29,436 nucleotides of DNA from CAYRRR01 sp964426755 (GCA_964426755.1 CAYRRR010000008.1:1-29436); one strand, 5' to 3'; counted from the stretch's first letter, positions 15,460 to 24,071 are shown. A program made the numbers and translations. Notes: generated by a model from the letters alone, not told the origin.

Positions 15460-18400
15460 ATGACCAATAAGCTTTCGACCACTGATTATGTTCATTTGCA
15501 TAATCATACTCAATACAGCCTGCTTGACGGCTTAACAAAGCTGCCAGAACTGATTGATTTTGTTGAAGAAAGCGGCATGAAGGCTATTGCGATAACCGAT
15601 CATGGAACGTTATCTGGAGCTATAGATTTTTATAAAACTGCTACAGCGAAGAACATTAAACCTATTATTGGTATTGAAACTTATGTAGCAGCTCGAAAGC
15701 ATACTGATAAAGACCCAGCGAAAGACAAGTCACGCTATCATCTTATTTTGTTGGCAATGAATAACCAGGGTTACGTCAATTTAATGAAGCTAAGCACAAT
15801 TGCAAACCTCGATGGTTATTATTATTTTCCGCGAATTGATCGTGAGCTTTTAGAACAATATAACGAAGGTCTTATTGTTTTAAGTGGGTGTATGGGTAGT
15901 GAGCTTGGTGATGCGTTAAAAAACAGCCAGAATGAAAAGGCTAAAGAGATTGCTTCTTGGTATAAAAAAGTCTTTGGTGATCGATATTATCTTGAAATTC
16001 AAGATCATGGTCATCCGGATAGCCCTCTGCCAAGCCCCGAACAGAAAGTTATTAATGATGCCATACTAGCATTATCGCAGGAGCTTAATATTCCAGCAGT
16101 CGTAACGAGTGATGCGCATTATTTGAAACATGAAGATCAGGAGGCTCACGAAGTACTGTTGTGTGTGGGCACCGGTTCGTTTTTGAGTGACGAGAAAAGA
16201 ATGAGCCTTAAGGATTTTCCGCTACATGTCACTGATCCAAGTGAGATTGTTGCTCGTTGGGGCAAGCAGCACCCTGAACTTATTACAAATACCAAAAACA
16301 TTGCTGATCGTTGTGATGTCGCATTAGAGCTTGATAATATTCTGATTCCACAGTTTCCTGTTCCAAAGGGGGAGACTGAAAAAAGCTACTTAGAAAAATT
16401 AGTTTATCGGGGGCTTGCGTGGCGTTACGGTGGTGTTTCATATAAAGAATCACTGGCAATGAATTTGGCCCAAGCAAAAAAGGGATTACCAAAAAACGTC
16501 GCAGATCGTGCGAAATATGAACTTGGTGTTATTGATAACATGGGTTTTAACGGCTACTTTTTGATAATCTCTGATTTTATTAATTGGGGAAAGGATCAGG
16601 GTATTGTTTTTGGTCCAGGTCGTGGCAGCGCAGCAGGATCAATCATTGCCTATTCTCTACGCATAACTGAGCTTGATCCGTTGAAGTATGACTTACTATT
16701 TGAGCGGTTTTTAAATCCTGATCGTATTTCGATGCCTGATATCGATATCGATATACAAGATACGCGACGTGATGAGGTCATACAGTACTGCGTCGAAAAG
16801 TATGGTGATAATCGGGTAGCAAACATTGTCACATTTGGTCGTATGGCGGCACGGAATGCGGTTCGCGACGTAGCACGTGTTTTACAGGTTCCTTATGCAG
16901 AAGCCGACCGCTTAGCTAAAATGATTCCTCCTCCGATCCAGGGTCGTCACATACCACTTGCGACCTCGCTTAAAGAAAACCACGATCTTAAAAATGAATA
17001 TGAATCTAACGAGGTATCTAGACGTGTATTCGATTTAGCAATGCAGCTTGAAGGGACTATACGATCTCATGGGGTTCATGCCGCAGGGGTGGTTATTGCG
17101 CCTGATGATATTGTTAAGTTTACTCCTTTAGAAAAAGCACAAAAAGGTGTAGTTGCGACGCAGTATTCTATGGGCCCTGTTGAAGAGCTAGGCTTGTTAA
17201 AGATGGACTTTTTGGGTCTATCGAATTTAACGATTATAAAAAATGCCTTACGAATTATCAAAAAAGTTTATGGCAAAGACATTGATATTGACCAGTTGCC
17301 ACTTGATGATAAAAAGACGTACGAACTGTTTCAGAGTGGTGATACTACCGGTGTTTTCCAGCTAGAATCGGCTGGCATGAAACGCTACTTAAAAGAACTC
17401 AAGCCCACCGTATTTGAGGATATTGTAGCAATGGTGGCTTTATACCGGCCAGGTCCAATGCAGTTTATCGATGATTTTATTGCAAGAAAACACGGAAAAA
17501 GAGCAATTGTCTATCCGCACCCCTCTATGGAAAATGCTCTTAAAAATACCTATGGAGTATTGGTGTACCAAGAGCAAGTAATGCAGATAAGCAAAGAGGT
17601 TTGTGGATTTTCGGGCGGTGACGCTGATACTTTAAGAAAGGCAATCGGTAAGAAAAACGCTGAACTTATGGCAAAAATGAAAGACAAAATGATAGAAGGC
17701 GGCCAGAAGCATTCAAATATTGATGAGGCCTTAATGAAAACATTTTGGAAGCAATTAGAAGATTTTGCTGCCTATTGTTTTAACAAGTCTCATGCTGCAT
17801 GCTATGGGCTAATTGCATACCAGACAGCATATCTCAAAGCTCACTATCCGTCCGCGTTCATGGCCGCACTAATGACCAGTGATTATGACGATACCGATCG
17901 GCTGGCGATTGAAATAGCTGAGTGTAGACATATGGGTCTTGAAGTTCTACCTCCTGATGTTAATGAGTCATTTTTAGAGTTTGCTATCGTGCCAAAAACG
18001 GAACAAATCAGGTTTGGTTTGAACGCCATTAAAAATGTCGGCACCGGTGCGGTTGAAGAAATACTGCGAGCTCGCGAAGATGGCTATTTTACATCACTAG
18101 AGGATTTTTTCACTCGGGTGAATTGTCGTATTGTAAATCGAAAAGCTATTGAAAGTCTTATAAAGTCCGGCGCTTTCGATGTTTTGGGTGATCGACACTC
18201 CCTTCTAGACAACATTGACCTTTTACTTGCCTATGCTTCAAAAGTTCAAAAGGAGGCATTAAGTGGACAAACCGACCTGTTTGGTAACAGCGTAGACGCT
18301 GCCTCAAAGCCCTCAATTACACTGGCAAAAACTCTCTCAAATTATACAATCCAGGACAGTCTCAAGTGGGAACGAGAGTTGCTTGGATTGTATCTTTCTC

Positions 18401-19071
18401 AGCACCCGCTACAGGCTTTCAAATCACTACTCGATGAAACTACCATACCCCTCAACACCATTGAGGCAGCTCATCATAACAAGACGGTGACAATAGGCGG
18501 TGTCATTACTGGAATGCGAGAGATAACCACAAAAAATGGACAAAAGATGGCGTTCATTACCTTAAGTGATGAGCATGGAGAAGTTGAGATCATAGCCTTT
18601 CCCTCAATTTATCAACAAACGCTTGGTACGCTATCTAAAGATAAGGTCGTACTTGTTAAGGGAAAGGTCTCAGCCAAGGATAGGGATGGGAATATTGGTG
18701 AAGATGTCAAAATACTAGTAGATGATGCACGGGAAGTTACATTAGAACAAGCGCAGGCATATCAACCAACAGGAAAAAAACCTAAATCATTAAAAAAGAA
18801 TACGAAAGTTATGAGTGCCATAACAACACAGGTAACAGCAGAGGCACCAAAAAGACTATACATTCGTATACATGATACTAAAGAAAATAGTAGGCTCCTC
18901 TCATTAAAAGACTCTCTTTCAGCCTACAATGGCGGAACTGAAGTAGTGCTAGTGTTAGGTGAAGAAGCGCACAAACAGGTAATTCGCCTACCCCAGGGAA
19001 TAGCATTATCAGACGAGGCAATAGAGCATATGTATTCTATTGCCGGCAAAGAAAACGTAATTTTAAAATAA
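15460..19071 (+). CDS. dnaE: DNA polymerase III alpha subunit (DnaE1 type)
   Basis: Replicative polymerase catalytic subunit. 1203 aa. PHP domain at the N-terminus with candidate metal ligands His14, His16, Asp23, His48, Glu73, His94, Cys144, Asp218 and His220, the complete set known from DnaE1 enzymes with intrinsic proofreading. The palm has GPGRGSAAGS and PDIDIDIQD with catalytic Asp427 and Asp429, and the third Asp at about 583 in LLKMDFLGL. Fingers include GVFQLESAGM and ALYRPGPM. The tail has HhH-like segments, an OB fold at about 1010-1090 (TIGGVITGMREITTKNGQKM) and a C-terminal domain. Leaderless behind TATAAT. The stop lies one base before the convergent CAP-domain gene. Confidence 0.97.
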   Translation: MTNKLSTTDYVHLHNHTQYSLLDGLTKLPELIDFVEESGMKAIAITDHGTLSGAIDFYKTATAKNIKPIIGIETYVAARKHTDKDPAKDKSRYHLILLAMNNQGYVNLMKLSTIANLDGYYYFPRIDRELLEQYNEGLIVLSGCMGSELGDALKNSQNEKAKEIASWYKKVFGDRYYLEIQDHGHPDSPLPSPEQKVINDAILALSQELNIPAVVTSDAHYLKHEDQEAHEVLLCVGTGSFLSDEKRMSLKDFPLHVTDPSEIVARWGKQHPELITNTKNIADRCDVALELDNILIPQFPVPKGETEKSYLEKLVYRGLAWRYGGVSYKESLAMNLAQAKKGLPKNVADRAKYELGVIDNMGFNGYFLIISDFINWGKDQGIVFGPGRGSAAGSIIAYSLRITELDPLKYDLLFERFLNPDRISMPDIDIDIQDTRRDEVIQYCVEKYGDNRVANIVTFGRMAARNAVRDVARVLQVPYAEADRLAKMIPPPIQGRHIPLATSLKENHDLKNEYESNEVSRRVFDLAMQLEGTIRSHGVHAAGVVIAPDDIVKFTPLEKAQKGVVATQYSMGPVEELGLLKMDFLGLSNLTIIKNALRIIKKVYGKDIDIDQLPLDDKKTYELFQSGDTTGVFQLESAGMKRYLKELKPTVFEDIVAMVALYRPGPMQFIDDFIARKHGKRAIVYPHPSMENALKNTYGVLVYQEQVMQISKEVCGFSGGDADTLRKAIGKKNAELMAKMKDKMIEGGQKHSNIDEALMKTFWKQLEDFAAYCFNKSHAACYGLIAYQTAYLKAHYPSAFMAALMTSDYDDTDRLAIEIAECRHMGLEVLPPDVNESFLEFAIVPKTEQIRFGLNAIKNVGTGAVEEILRAREDGYFTSLEDFFTRVNCRIVNRKAIESLIKSGAFDVLGDRHSLLDNIDLLLAYASKVQKEALSGQTDLFGNSVDAASKPSITLAKTLSNYTIQDSLKWERELLGLYLSQHPLQAFKSLLDETTIPLNTIEAAHHNKTVTIGGVITGMREITTKNGQKMAFITLSDEHGEVEIIAFPSIYQQTLGTLSKDKVVLVKGKVSAKDRDGNIGEDVKILVDDAREVTLEQAQAYQPTGKKPKSLKKNTKVMSAITTQVTAEAPKRLYIRIHDTKENSRLLSLKDSLSAYNGGTEVVLVLGEEAHKQVIRLPQGIALSDEAIEHMYSIAGKENVILK

Positions 19072-19072
19072 C

Positions 19073-19927
19073 CTATAAAATCGTTCCTGTTGTACGCAGC
19101 AATAGTATTCCCGTTGCTATCATCGATATAACAATGCTATCTAATATTGGATTCCGAATAATAAAACGCTCGCCCTTTGTTATTGCACGTTTGATGACGA
19201 GGCTGTGAGTAAGCAATAAGTACATCGCACCAGCTCCCACAAATGCTGCAACGGCCATTACTGACCAATCTACACCAGTCAGCATGTTGACGCGTCGAAC
19301 AGTTTGTCCATTATGATTGGGTACATCAGAAGTTATCGCTGCTACCGAATGAGGACTTGGGGTAGCATACATAGCTACAACAATAGTCGCAGGGCCGGCA
19401 GATTGGAAATTAGGATGATGGGCTATGCCAAAGCCAACCTCCTGAAAGCTACTATCAAGCATGTTGGCACGATGCGTGGTGCTGTTTAGCCAACCATCTA
19501 TTACTTGTTGATTAGTGTCAAAGCCAAATGCTAAATTTTCACCCGCTTTACTGTAAATATATCCTGTTTTCGCAATGAACAGCCAAGGCTGCTTACCATC
19601 TGGAGATTCATGAGACCAGTAATTCATTTTTACCATGTCATCGGCTTTGCTTTGCGCCGCGTCGGTAAGCTTAGGGTTGAGTGAAATTGTAGCCACTCCT
19701 GCTTCAGTTCTTTTGATATTGGTTGATTCAAGTAAGCCGCTCTGGCTAATAGACGTACTGGCCAAGACTTGCTGACGAGGCTTTAAGTACGGAGTTAGCA
19801 CAACCGTCAGTAATGCAGCAATACTCAAGAAAAGCGGAATAAACGGGTAGTAATGTTTGAGATATTTCTTGGTGTGTTTGTGTTTTGGGCGAAGATTAGA
19901 ATTTTGCCGCTTACGAGCAGTTGGCAT
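19073..19927 (-). CDS. Membrane-tethered CAP/SCP-domain protein
   Basis: 284 aa. A basic N-terminus then a transmembrane helix at about residues 28-47 (PFIPLFLSIAALLTVVLTPY), so the following domain is outside. The CAP (YkwD/SCP) domain spans about 60-190: LTDAAQSKADDM, the His-containing YWSHESPDG, AGENLAFGF, and WLNSTTHRANMLDSSFQEVGFGIA, supplying the usual His/Glu/His/Glu cleft residues. Two more hydrophobic helices at about 225-245 and 262-282 anchor the C-terminus. CAP proteins have varied secreted roles; bacterial function is mostly unknown. In an epibiont an exposed CAP domain could meet the host (inference). The ATG at 19927 is six bases from a -10, so leaderless. Confidence 0.88.
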   Translation of the reverse strand: MPTARKRQNSNLRPKHKHTKKYLKHYYPFIPLFLSIAALLTVVLTPYLKPRQQVLASTSISQSGLLESTNIKRTEAGVATISLNPKLTDAAQSKADDMVKMNYWSHESPDGKQPWLFIAKTGYIYSKAGENLAFGFDTNQQVIDGWLNSTTHRANMLDSSFQEVGFGIAHHPNFQSAGPATIVVAMYATPSPHSVAAITSDVPNHNGQTVRRVNMLTGVDWSVMAVAAFVGAGAMYLLLTHSLVIKRAITKGERFIIRNPILDSIVISMIATGILLLRTTGTIL

Positions 19928-19933
19928 ACTCTT

Positions 19934-19962
19934 ACTATATAACAGGCTTACGCTTCACGCAA
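19934..19962 (-). promoter_or_regulatory. Promoter of the CAP-domain gene, leaderless
   Basis: Minus strand TTGCGT (19957-19962), 17-base spacer, TATAGT (19934-19939), then six bases to the ATG. It overlaps the 3' end of the upstream methyltransferase gene, so the CAP gene has its own promoter. Confidence 0.6.
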
Positions 19963-20442
19963 TTGATATAGGGCTACGGCAGCAGCCTGCGCGACGTTTA
20001 ATGATTCTTTTTGGCCATACATTGGAATTTCTGTTACTGCATCGCATAATTTTAAGAGACGAGCTTCGATACCTTCTACTTCGCGACCTACCAGTAGCGC
20101 GCATTTATCAGGAGGCTTAAACGCAGGCATGGGTATAGAATTACTAGCTTGTTCAAGGGCAACAACTTGAAAGTTGTCATTTTGAAGCTCCCTGATAAGA
20201 GAGGCTATATCACCATGATATGACCATGGTACTGACAGCTCTGCTCCGAGCGCAGTTTTGTGAATTTGATTAGAAAGTTTACGTTTTATATGGGGTAGTC
20301 TACTGTCATGTGGGTGTTCTGGATAGGGCGTATAACCAGTAATGAATATGCGCGCTGTGCCAAAACAGTCGGCTGTACGAAATAATGACCCTACATTATG
20401 TGTGCTTCTAATGTCATGCAAAATAATATAAATTTCTCTCAT
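19948..20442 (-). CDS. SpoU-family (TrmH-type) RNA 2'-O-methyltransferase
   Basis: SAM-dependent SPOUT methyltransferase of tRNA or rRNA; cytosolic. 164 aa, just the catalytic SPOUT domain, with no extra RNA-binding arm. Motif 1 STHNVGSLFRTADCFG with the catalytic Arg, motif 2 LLVGREVEGI and motif 3 EIPMYGQKESLNVAQAAAVALY form the trefoil knot. The target nucleotide cannot be told from sequence; small members include TrmL-type enzymes, but this one has a RNA-variable insert (YTPYPEHPHDSRLP) around residue 40. Starts leaderless behind TACACT on the minus strand. It shares the 20443-20547 region with the divergent GspE/PilB ATPase. Confidence 0.9.
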   Translation of the reverse strand: MREIYIILHDIRSTHNVGSLFRTADCFGTARIFITGYTPYPEHPHDSRLPHIKRKLSNQIHKTALGAELSVPWSYHGDIASLIRELQNDNFQVVALEQASNSIPMPAFKPPDKCALLVGREVEGIEARLLKLCDAVTEIPMYGQKESLNVAQAAAVALYQLREA

Positions 20443-20448
20443 GAAGTT

Positions 20449-20457
20449 AGTGTACCA
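20449..20457 (-). promoter_or_regulatory. Extended -10 promoter of the SpoU methyltransferase gene
   Basis: Minus strand TGGTACACT (TGn plus TACACT 20449-20454), six bases before the ATG at 20442. Predicted leaderless; no good -35. Confidence 0.55.
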
Positions 20458-20538
20458 TCCTATTTTGAGTCTAACTCATAGCGATAAGGTTTCGTTTATG
20501 CTTAAATAATAAGTAATGAAGATAACAAAATATTGTGC

Positions 20539-20542
20539 GGAG
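20539..20542 (+). promoter_or_regulatory. Shine-Dalgarno deciding the start of the pilus ATPase
   Basis: GGAG lies five bases before ATG 20548 and supports that start over the in-frame TTG at 20533. Confidence 0.55.
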
Positions 20543-20547
20543 CAAGC

Positions 20548-22152
20548 ATGAGCCAAGATGCACGCTTTGATGAAGAGCAAGCGACACTGCGTAGATCGCG
20601 CATATTAGGATTGGGGTATTTTGATACATCGTCAAGCGCAAATAAGGCGCTTTATAAAGAGTTATTAACAGTAGAAGAATTGTATAGACTAAGGGTTGTA
20701 CCTCTTCAGGCCGATCAAAATAGTATATTATTTGGTGTAACAAATACAACATCGCAATCAACAATGAATCAGCTACGGCAGCGCTTTTTGGACCAACGAG
20801 TTAGCTATGCTTTAATCTCAGACATCGGTTTTCGCGACTATATGAAACTGTATGATCCGCCTAAAAAAATCGTATATAAAGATATTGAACTTACAACTGC
20901 TGGTTCAGATGATCTTATTGCGCAAGTTTCATCAACATTAATGCAAGTTCGTGCAGATGATATGCTTGCATATTTAGTGCACCAAGCGCATCGTCTCAAG
21001 GCGTCAGATATTCATACAGAATGTCAGCGTGATTTTGTTCGCATACGTTTTCGGATAGATGGTGTACTTCATCCAATTGCAAAAATTCCCGTCGATAAAT
21101 ATCGCATACTTATATCGGCAGTCGCCAGTGCCGCCAATATTTCTACCCAAGCCGATGAGGCACAGCAGGGTCATATTGCACAAAGAATCAAAATGGCTGA
21201 CGCCAATGATGTAGATGTGAATTTACGAATTGAAACTGTCCCTACCATCAACGGTATGGATATTGTCATGCGGTTGTTCAACATGACACAAGAAATGTAC
21301 AATCTTGATAAATTAGGGCTCAATGCCTACGAGCGAGAAGTTGTGGATGCCATCGTTGCAAAGCCAAGCGGTCTTGTGTTGGCAGTGGGCCCGACCGGTT
21401 CAGGCAAAACGACAACGCTATATTCAATGCTTAATTCACTAAATAATGATAATCGTAAAATTATTACGATTGAAGATCCGGTCGAATATCAATTTGATGG
21501 TGTTACTCAAATTTCAGTTACCAGCAAGGGCACAAACGATGTAAGTTTTGCAGAAAAACTACGCGCCGTACTCAGACTTGATCCTGACGTTGTAATGGTA
21601 GGAGAAATACGAGATGTTGATACGGCACGAACTGCACTGCAAGCATCGCTGACCGGTCATCTGGTGCTATCTACATTTCATGCGGGCTCTGCGGCTGCTG
21701 CCCTGACCCGTCTACTTGACGTTATTGGGGCCAATCCGTTATTTGCCTCTGCAATCCGTCTGGTGATGGCGCAGCGATTAGTGCGACGACTGGATGATGC
21801 TAGCAAGCAACCATATGATCCTTCACCCGCTGAAATAGGGTATATAAATTCAGTCCTTGTAACGCTTCCTGAAAATATCGCAAAGCCAAATCTTGAAGGC
21901 ATAAAATTATTTAGAGCAGGCAAGTCAAATGACAACCCATACGGTTATCGTGGCCAACTTGCGGTTCGCGAACAGTTTTTAATGAGTGGCGAGATATTAA
22001 GGCTTATGCAAGGTGGTAACAAGGCAACCACAGCTGCAGAAATTGAACAAGCGGCAGTTAAGAGCGGTATGAAAACAATGCTCCATGACGGAATCTTGAA
22101 GGTTTGTGCAGGCGAAACGACGCTTGATGAAGTCATTCGCGTTCTCGGTTAG
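20548..22152 (+). CDS. GspE/PilB-family secretion or type IV pilus assembly ATPase
   Basis: Hexameric ATPase powering pilin extension or type II-like secretion at the inner membrane. 534 aa from ATG 20548. An N-terminal MshEN-like region (about 1-110) leads to the N2 segment ASDIHTECQRDFVRIRFRID at about residue 150, then Walker A GPTGSGKT at 281-288, Asp box ITIEDPVEYQFDGV, Walker B LDPDVVMVGEIRD and His box GHLVLSTFHAG. The tetracysteine zinc motif found after the RLVRRL segment in most PilB/GspE proteins is absent; that stretch reads LDDASKQPYDPSPAEIG. No other pilus gene is in the window. Saccharibacteria are known to carry type IV pili, which fits. The stop overlaps the convergent small gene by four bases. 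Confidence 0.93.
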   Translation: MSQDARFDEEQATLRRSRILGLGYFDTSSSANKALYKELLTVEELYRLRVVPLQADQNSILFGVTNTTSQSTMNQLRQRFLDQRVSYALISDIGFRDYMKLYDPPKKIVYKDIELTTAGSDDLIAQVSSTLMQVRADDMLAYLVHQAHRLKASDIHTECQRDFVRIRFRIDGVLHPIAKIPVDKYRILISAVASAANISTQADEAQQGHIAQRIKMADANDVDVNLRIETVPTINGMDIVMRLFNMTQEMYNLDKLGLNAYEREVVDAIVAKPSGLVLAVGPTGSGKTTTLYSMLNSLNNDNRKIITIEDPVEYQFDGVTQISVTSKGTNDVSFAEKLRAVLRLDPDVVMVGEIRDVDTARTALQASLTGHLVLSTFHAGSAAAALTRLLDVIGANPLFASAIRLVMAQRLVRRLDDASKQPYDPSPAEIGYINSVLVTLPENIAKPNLEGIKLFRAGKSNDNPYGYRGQLAVREQFLMSGEILRLMQGGNKATTAAEIEQAAVKSGMKTMLHDGILKVCAGETTLDEVIRVLG

Positions 22153-22413
22153 TTGACCGGTAGGTTGGGAGGGGCTTGTTGTACTTGACGAGCCAGTTGT
22201 GCTAAGGCTCGATTGCGCTGCACAAAATTATCAGTTGAAAGCAGGGCCGCAGTGTCGTTAAGTAATAGATGTTCGCCTTGGAGGCAATTTGCGCACTCAG
22301 CCTTTTATTAGCATAGCTTGTTCAGCTATTTCATATGAGTTAATATTATCAGTCATATCGGTTGAAGGTTTCATCTTTGGACTGTTTGGTGTTTCAAACA
22401 TCTGTGGACTCAT
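22149..22413 (-). CDS. Small gene coupled to malic enzyme, split by a +1 frameshift
   Basis: The ATG at 22413 overlaps the malic-enzyme stop (ATGA). The first frame codes 38 residues (MSPQMFETPNSPKMK ... EIAEQAMLIKG) and stops at TGA 22297-22299. The next frame then runs without stop from just after a TAA beside 22306 to TAA at 22149, coding about 51 residues (KAECANCLQGEHLLL ... QQAPPNLPVN). Total 265 bases = 88 codons plus one base, so skipping one base makes one 87-aa protein. The crossover is confined to ATA-AAA-GGC-TGA. It may be a +1 programmed shift, a recent pseudogene or a one-base error; product unrecognised, with a CxxC in the second half. No other gene is seen between the pilus ATPase and malic enzyme. 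Confidence 0.55.
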
Positions 22414-23549
22414 GTTATTACCTTGGCAATTTCATTAACAAGTCGTTCGTCGAGCACACTCGGAATTATGTTTTCAGCGTTCGGATGTTTGACAAGGCCA
22501 GCTATAACTTCAGCAACTGCTATTTTATGGGCTTCAGTAATGCGTGAAACATGATTATCAAGCGCGCCGCGAAAAATTCCTGGAAACGCAAGGGCGTTAT
22601 TTACTTGGTTGGGAAAGTCGCTTCGACCAGTGGCTACGACGGCAGCACCTGCGTGGTTCGCGTCTTCTGGCATTATTTCTGGCGTTGGGTTGGCCATAGC
22701 AAAAATAATGGCATCCTTCGCCATGTTGTGAACCATTTGCTGAGAAAGAAGTCCGCCCTTTGAAACACCAATAAAAATATCAGCACCGCTTAAGGCGTCA
22801 GTGAGACGTCCAGAAACATCATCAGGATTAGTGAAGGCTAAAAGACTTCTTTTTTCTTCGTTTAAGTCGCGGCGTTGGTTACTAATGATACCCTTGCTAT
22901 CGACTGCTAAGATTTCCGGCCTTGCATAACGATGTAGCAAGCGCATAATAGCTATGCCTGCAGCACCGGCGCCAACAATTACGATTCGGCAATCTTCTAA
23001 TTTTTTACCGACAATTTTTGTAGCATTTATTAATCCTGCGAGCACAACAATCGCTGTTCCGTGCTGATCATCATGAAAAACAGGTATTTTTAGTTCGGCT
23101 TTAAGTCGCTCTTCAACTTCAAAGCAAATTGGTGCTGCAATATCCTCAAGATTTATACCGCCAAAACTTGGGGCGATAGCTTTAACGGCTGCTACAATTT
23201 CATCCGGCGTATGAACATCAAGCACAATTGGAACAGCATCAATATTAGCAAAATGTTTAAAGAGCATGCTTTTACCTTCCATGACTGGAAGTGCGCCAAG
23301 TGGGCCAATGTTACCCAAGCCTAGAACAGCGGAACCATCGCTGATTACTGCCACGCTATTGTTGAGCCAAGTATAATTTTTTGCTTCATCAGGGTGGCCC
23401 GCAACGTGGCTGCTTACCGCTGCCACTCCTGGCGTGTAATAAGTGCTTAGTTTATCTTTTGTATCAAGGGTATCTTTTAATGAAAGAGATATTTTACCTC
23501 GTAGTTTTTTATGTTGCTGCAGTGCTTTCTTACCAAAATCATTTGCCAT
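22410..23549 (-). CDS. NAD(P)-dependent malic enzyme (decarboxylating)
   Basis: Converts malate to pyruvate and CO2 with reduction of NAD(P). 379 aa from the ATG at 23549, the size of the short bacterial malic enzymes. Seen: YYTPGVAAVSSHVA with the catalytic Tyr region, VISDGSAVLGLGNIGPLGALPVMEGK with the Lys, VFHDDQHGTAIVVLAGL with metal-binding Asp residues, and the Rossmann IVIVGAGAAGIAIMRLL. The frame could extend to an ATG at 23579, but the later one follows an extended -10 by six bases and begins with the family-like MANDFGKKALQQHKKLRGK. Its stop overlaps the downstream small gene. Supplies pyruvate or NADPH in an organism without visible TCA genes here (inference). Confidence 0.95.
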   Translation of the reverse strand: MANDFGKKALQQHKKLRGKISLSLKDTLDTKDKLSTYYTPGVAAVSSHVAGHPDEAKNYTWLNNSVAVISDGSAVLGLGNIGPLGALPVMEGKSMLFKHFANIDAVPIVLDVHTPDEIVAAVKAIAPSFGGINLEDIAAPICFEVEERLKAELKIPVFHDDQHGTAIVVLAGLINATKIVGKKLEDCRIVIVGAGAAGIAIMRLLHRYARPEILAVDSKGIISNQRRDLNEEKRSLLAFTNPDDVSGRLTDALSGADIFIGVSKGGLLSQQMVHNMAKDAIIFAMANPTPEIMPEDANHAGAAVVATGRSDFPNQVNNALAFPGIFRGALDNHVSRITEAHKIAVAEVIAGLVKHPNAENIIPSVLDERLVNEIAKVIT

Positions 23550-23555
23550 AAATTT

Positions 23556-23564
23556 ATAATAGCA
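23556..23564 (-). promoter_or_regulatory. Extended -10 promoter of the malic enzyme gene
   Basis: Minus strand TGCTATTAT (TGn plus TATTAT 23556-23561) ends six bases before the ATG at 23549, which both supports that start and predicts a leaderless mRNA. Confidence 0.6.
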
Positions 23565-23597
23565 CTTCTTGGTCACCATTTGATATTAAGTGATATA

Positions 23598-23626
23598 TTG
23601 CAATAAGTCATGAAAGCGTGTAAAAT
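23598..23626 (+). promoter_or_regulatory. Promoter of rplS
   Basis: TTGCAA (23598-23603), 17-base spacer, TAAAAT (23621-23626), then 10 bases to ATG 23637: leader of about four bases. Divergent from the malic enzyme promoter. Confidence 0.6.
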
Positions 23627-23636
23627 ATATTAGTCT

Positions 23637-24071
23637 ATGCAATCTGTTACTCAGAAAATTGAAGAAAAATACAAAAAACACCAGGTCGTCGATGTGCGTT
23701 CTGGTGACACCGTACGTGTGCACCAAAAGATTAAAGAAGGCAATAAAGAACGCGTTCAAATCTTTGAAGGCTTAGTCATACGTACCGATCGTAAGGGTAG
23801 CCACACGGCTTCCATTACCGTACGTCGCATTGCCAGCGGAATAGGTGTTGAAAAGAACTACTTACTACACTCCCCGCTTATTAACAAAATCGAGGTCGTT
23901 AAGCGAAGCAAGGTTCGCCGTAATTATTTAAGCTACATGCGAAAGCTTACCGGCAAATCAGCGCGATTAACCGGCGTTAACTTTGATAAAGAAGCTGTCA
24001 ATAAAATAGAAGAAAAACCAGCTGAGCCCGAATCAACCGCGGCAGATGGTGCTGAATCTACAAAAGAATAA
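23637..24071 (+). CDS. rplS: Large ribosomal subunit protein bL19
   Basis: Ribosomal protein at the 30S-50S interface. The core (about residues 1-120) is typical: HQVVDVRSGDTVRVHQKIKEG, RVQIFEGLVIRTDRKG, ITVRRIASGIGVEKNY and SPLINKIEVVKRSKVRRNYLSYMR. 144 aa, about 25-30 longer than the usual length, because of an acidic, Ala/Glu/Ser-rich C-terminal tail (KPAEPESTAADGAESTKE) that is probably disordered. The order rplS-rnhB-yraN is a common bacterial arrangement, though trmD is not next to it here. Nearly leaderless. Confidence 0.96.
   Translation: MQSVTQKIEEKYKKHQVVDVRSGDTVRVHQKIKEGNKERVQIFEGLVIRTDRKGSHTASITVRRIASGIGVEKNYLLHSPLINKIEVVKRSKVRRNYLSYMRKLTGKSARLTGVNFDKEAVNKIEEKPAEPESTAADGAESTKE

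Noticed and set aside
20533..20547. TTG start for the pilus ATPase
   Set aside because: GGAG five bases before ATG 20548 favours that start; TTG 20533 has no SD.
23550..23579. Longer malic enzyme with an extra 10-residue N-terminus from ATG 23579
   Set aside because: The extra part would overlap the predicted -10 region, and the family-like N-terminus starts at 23549.
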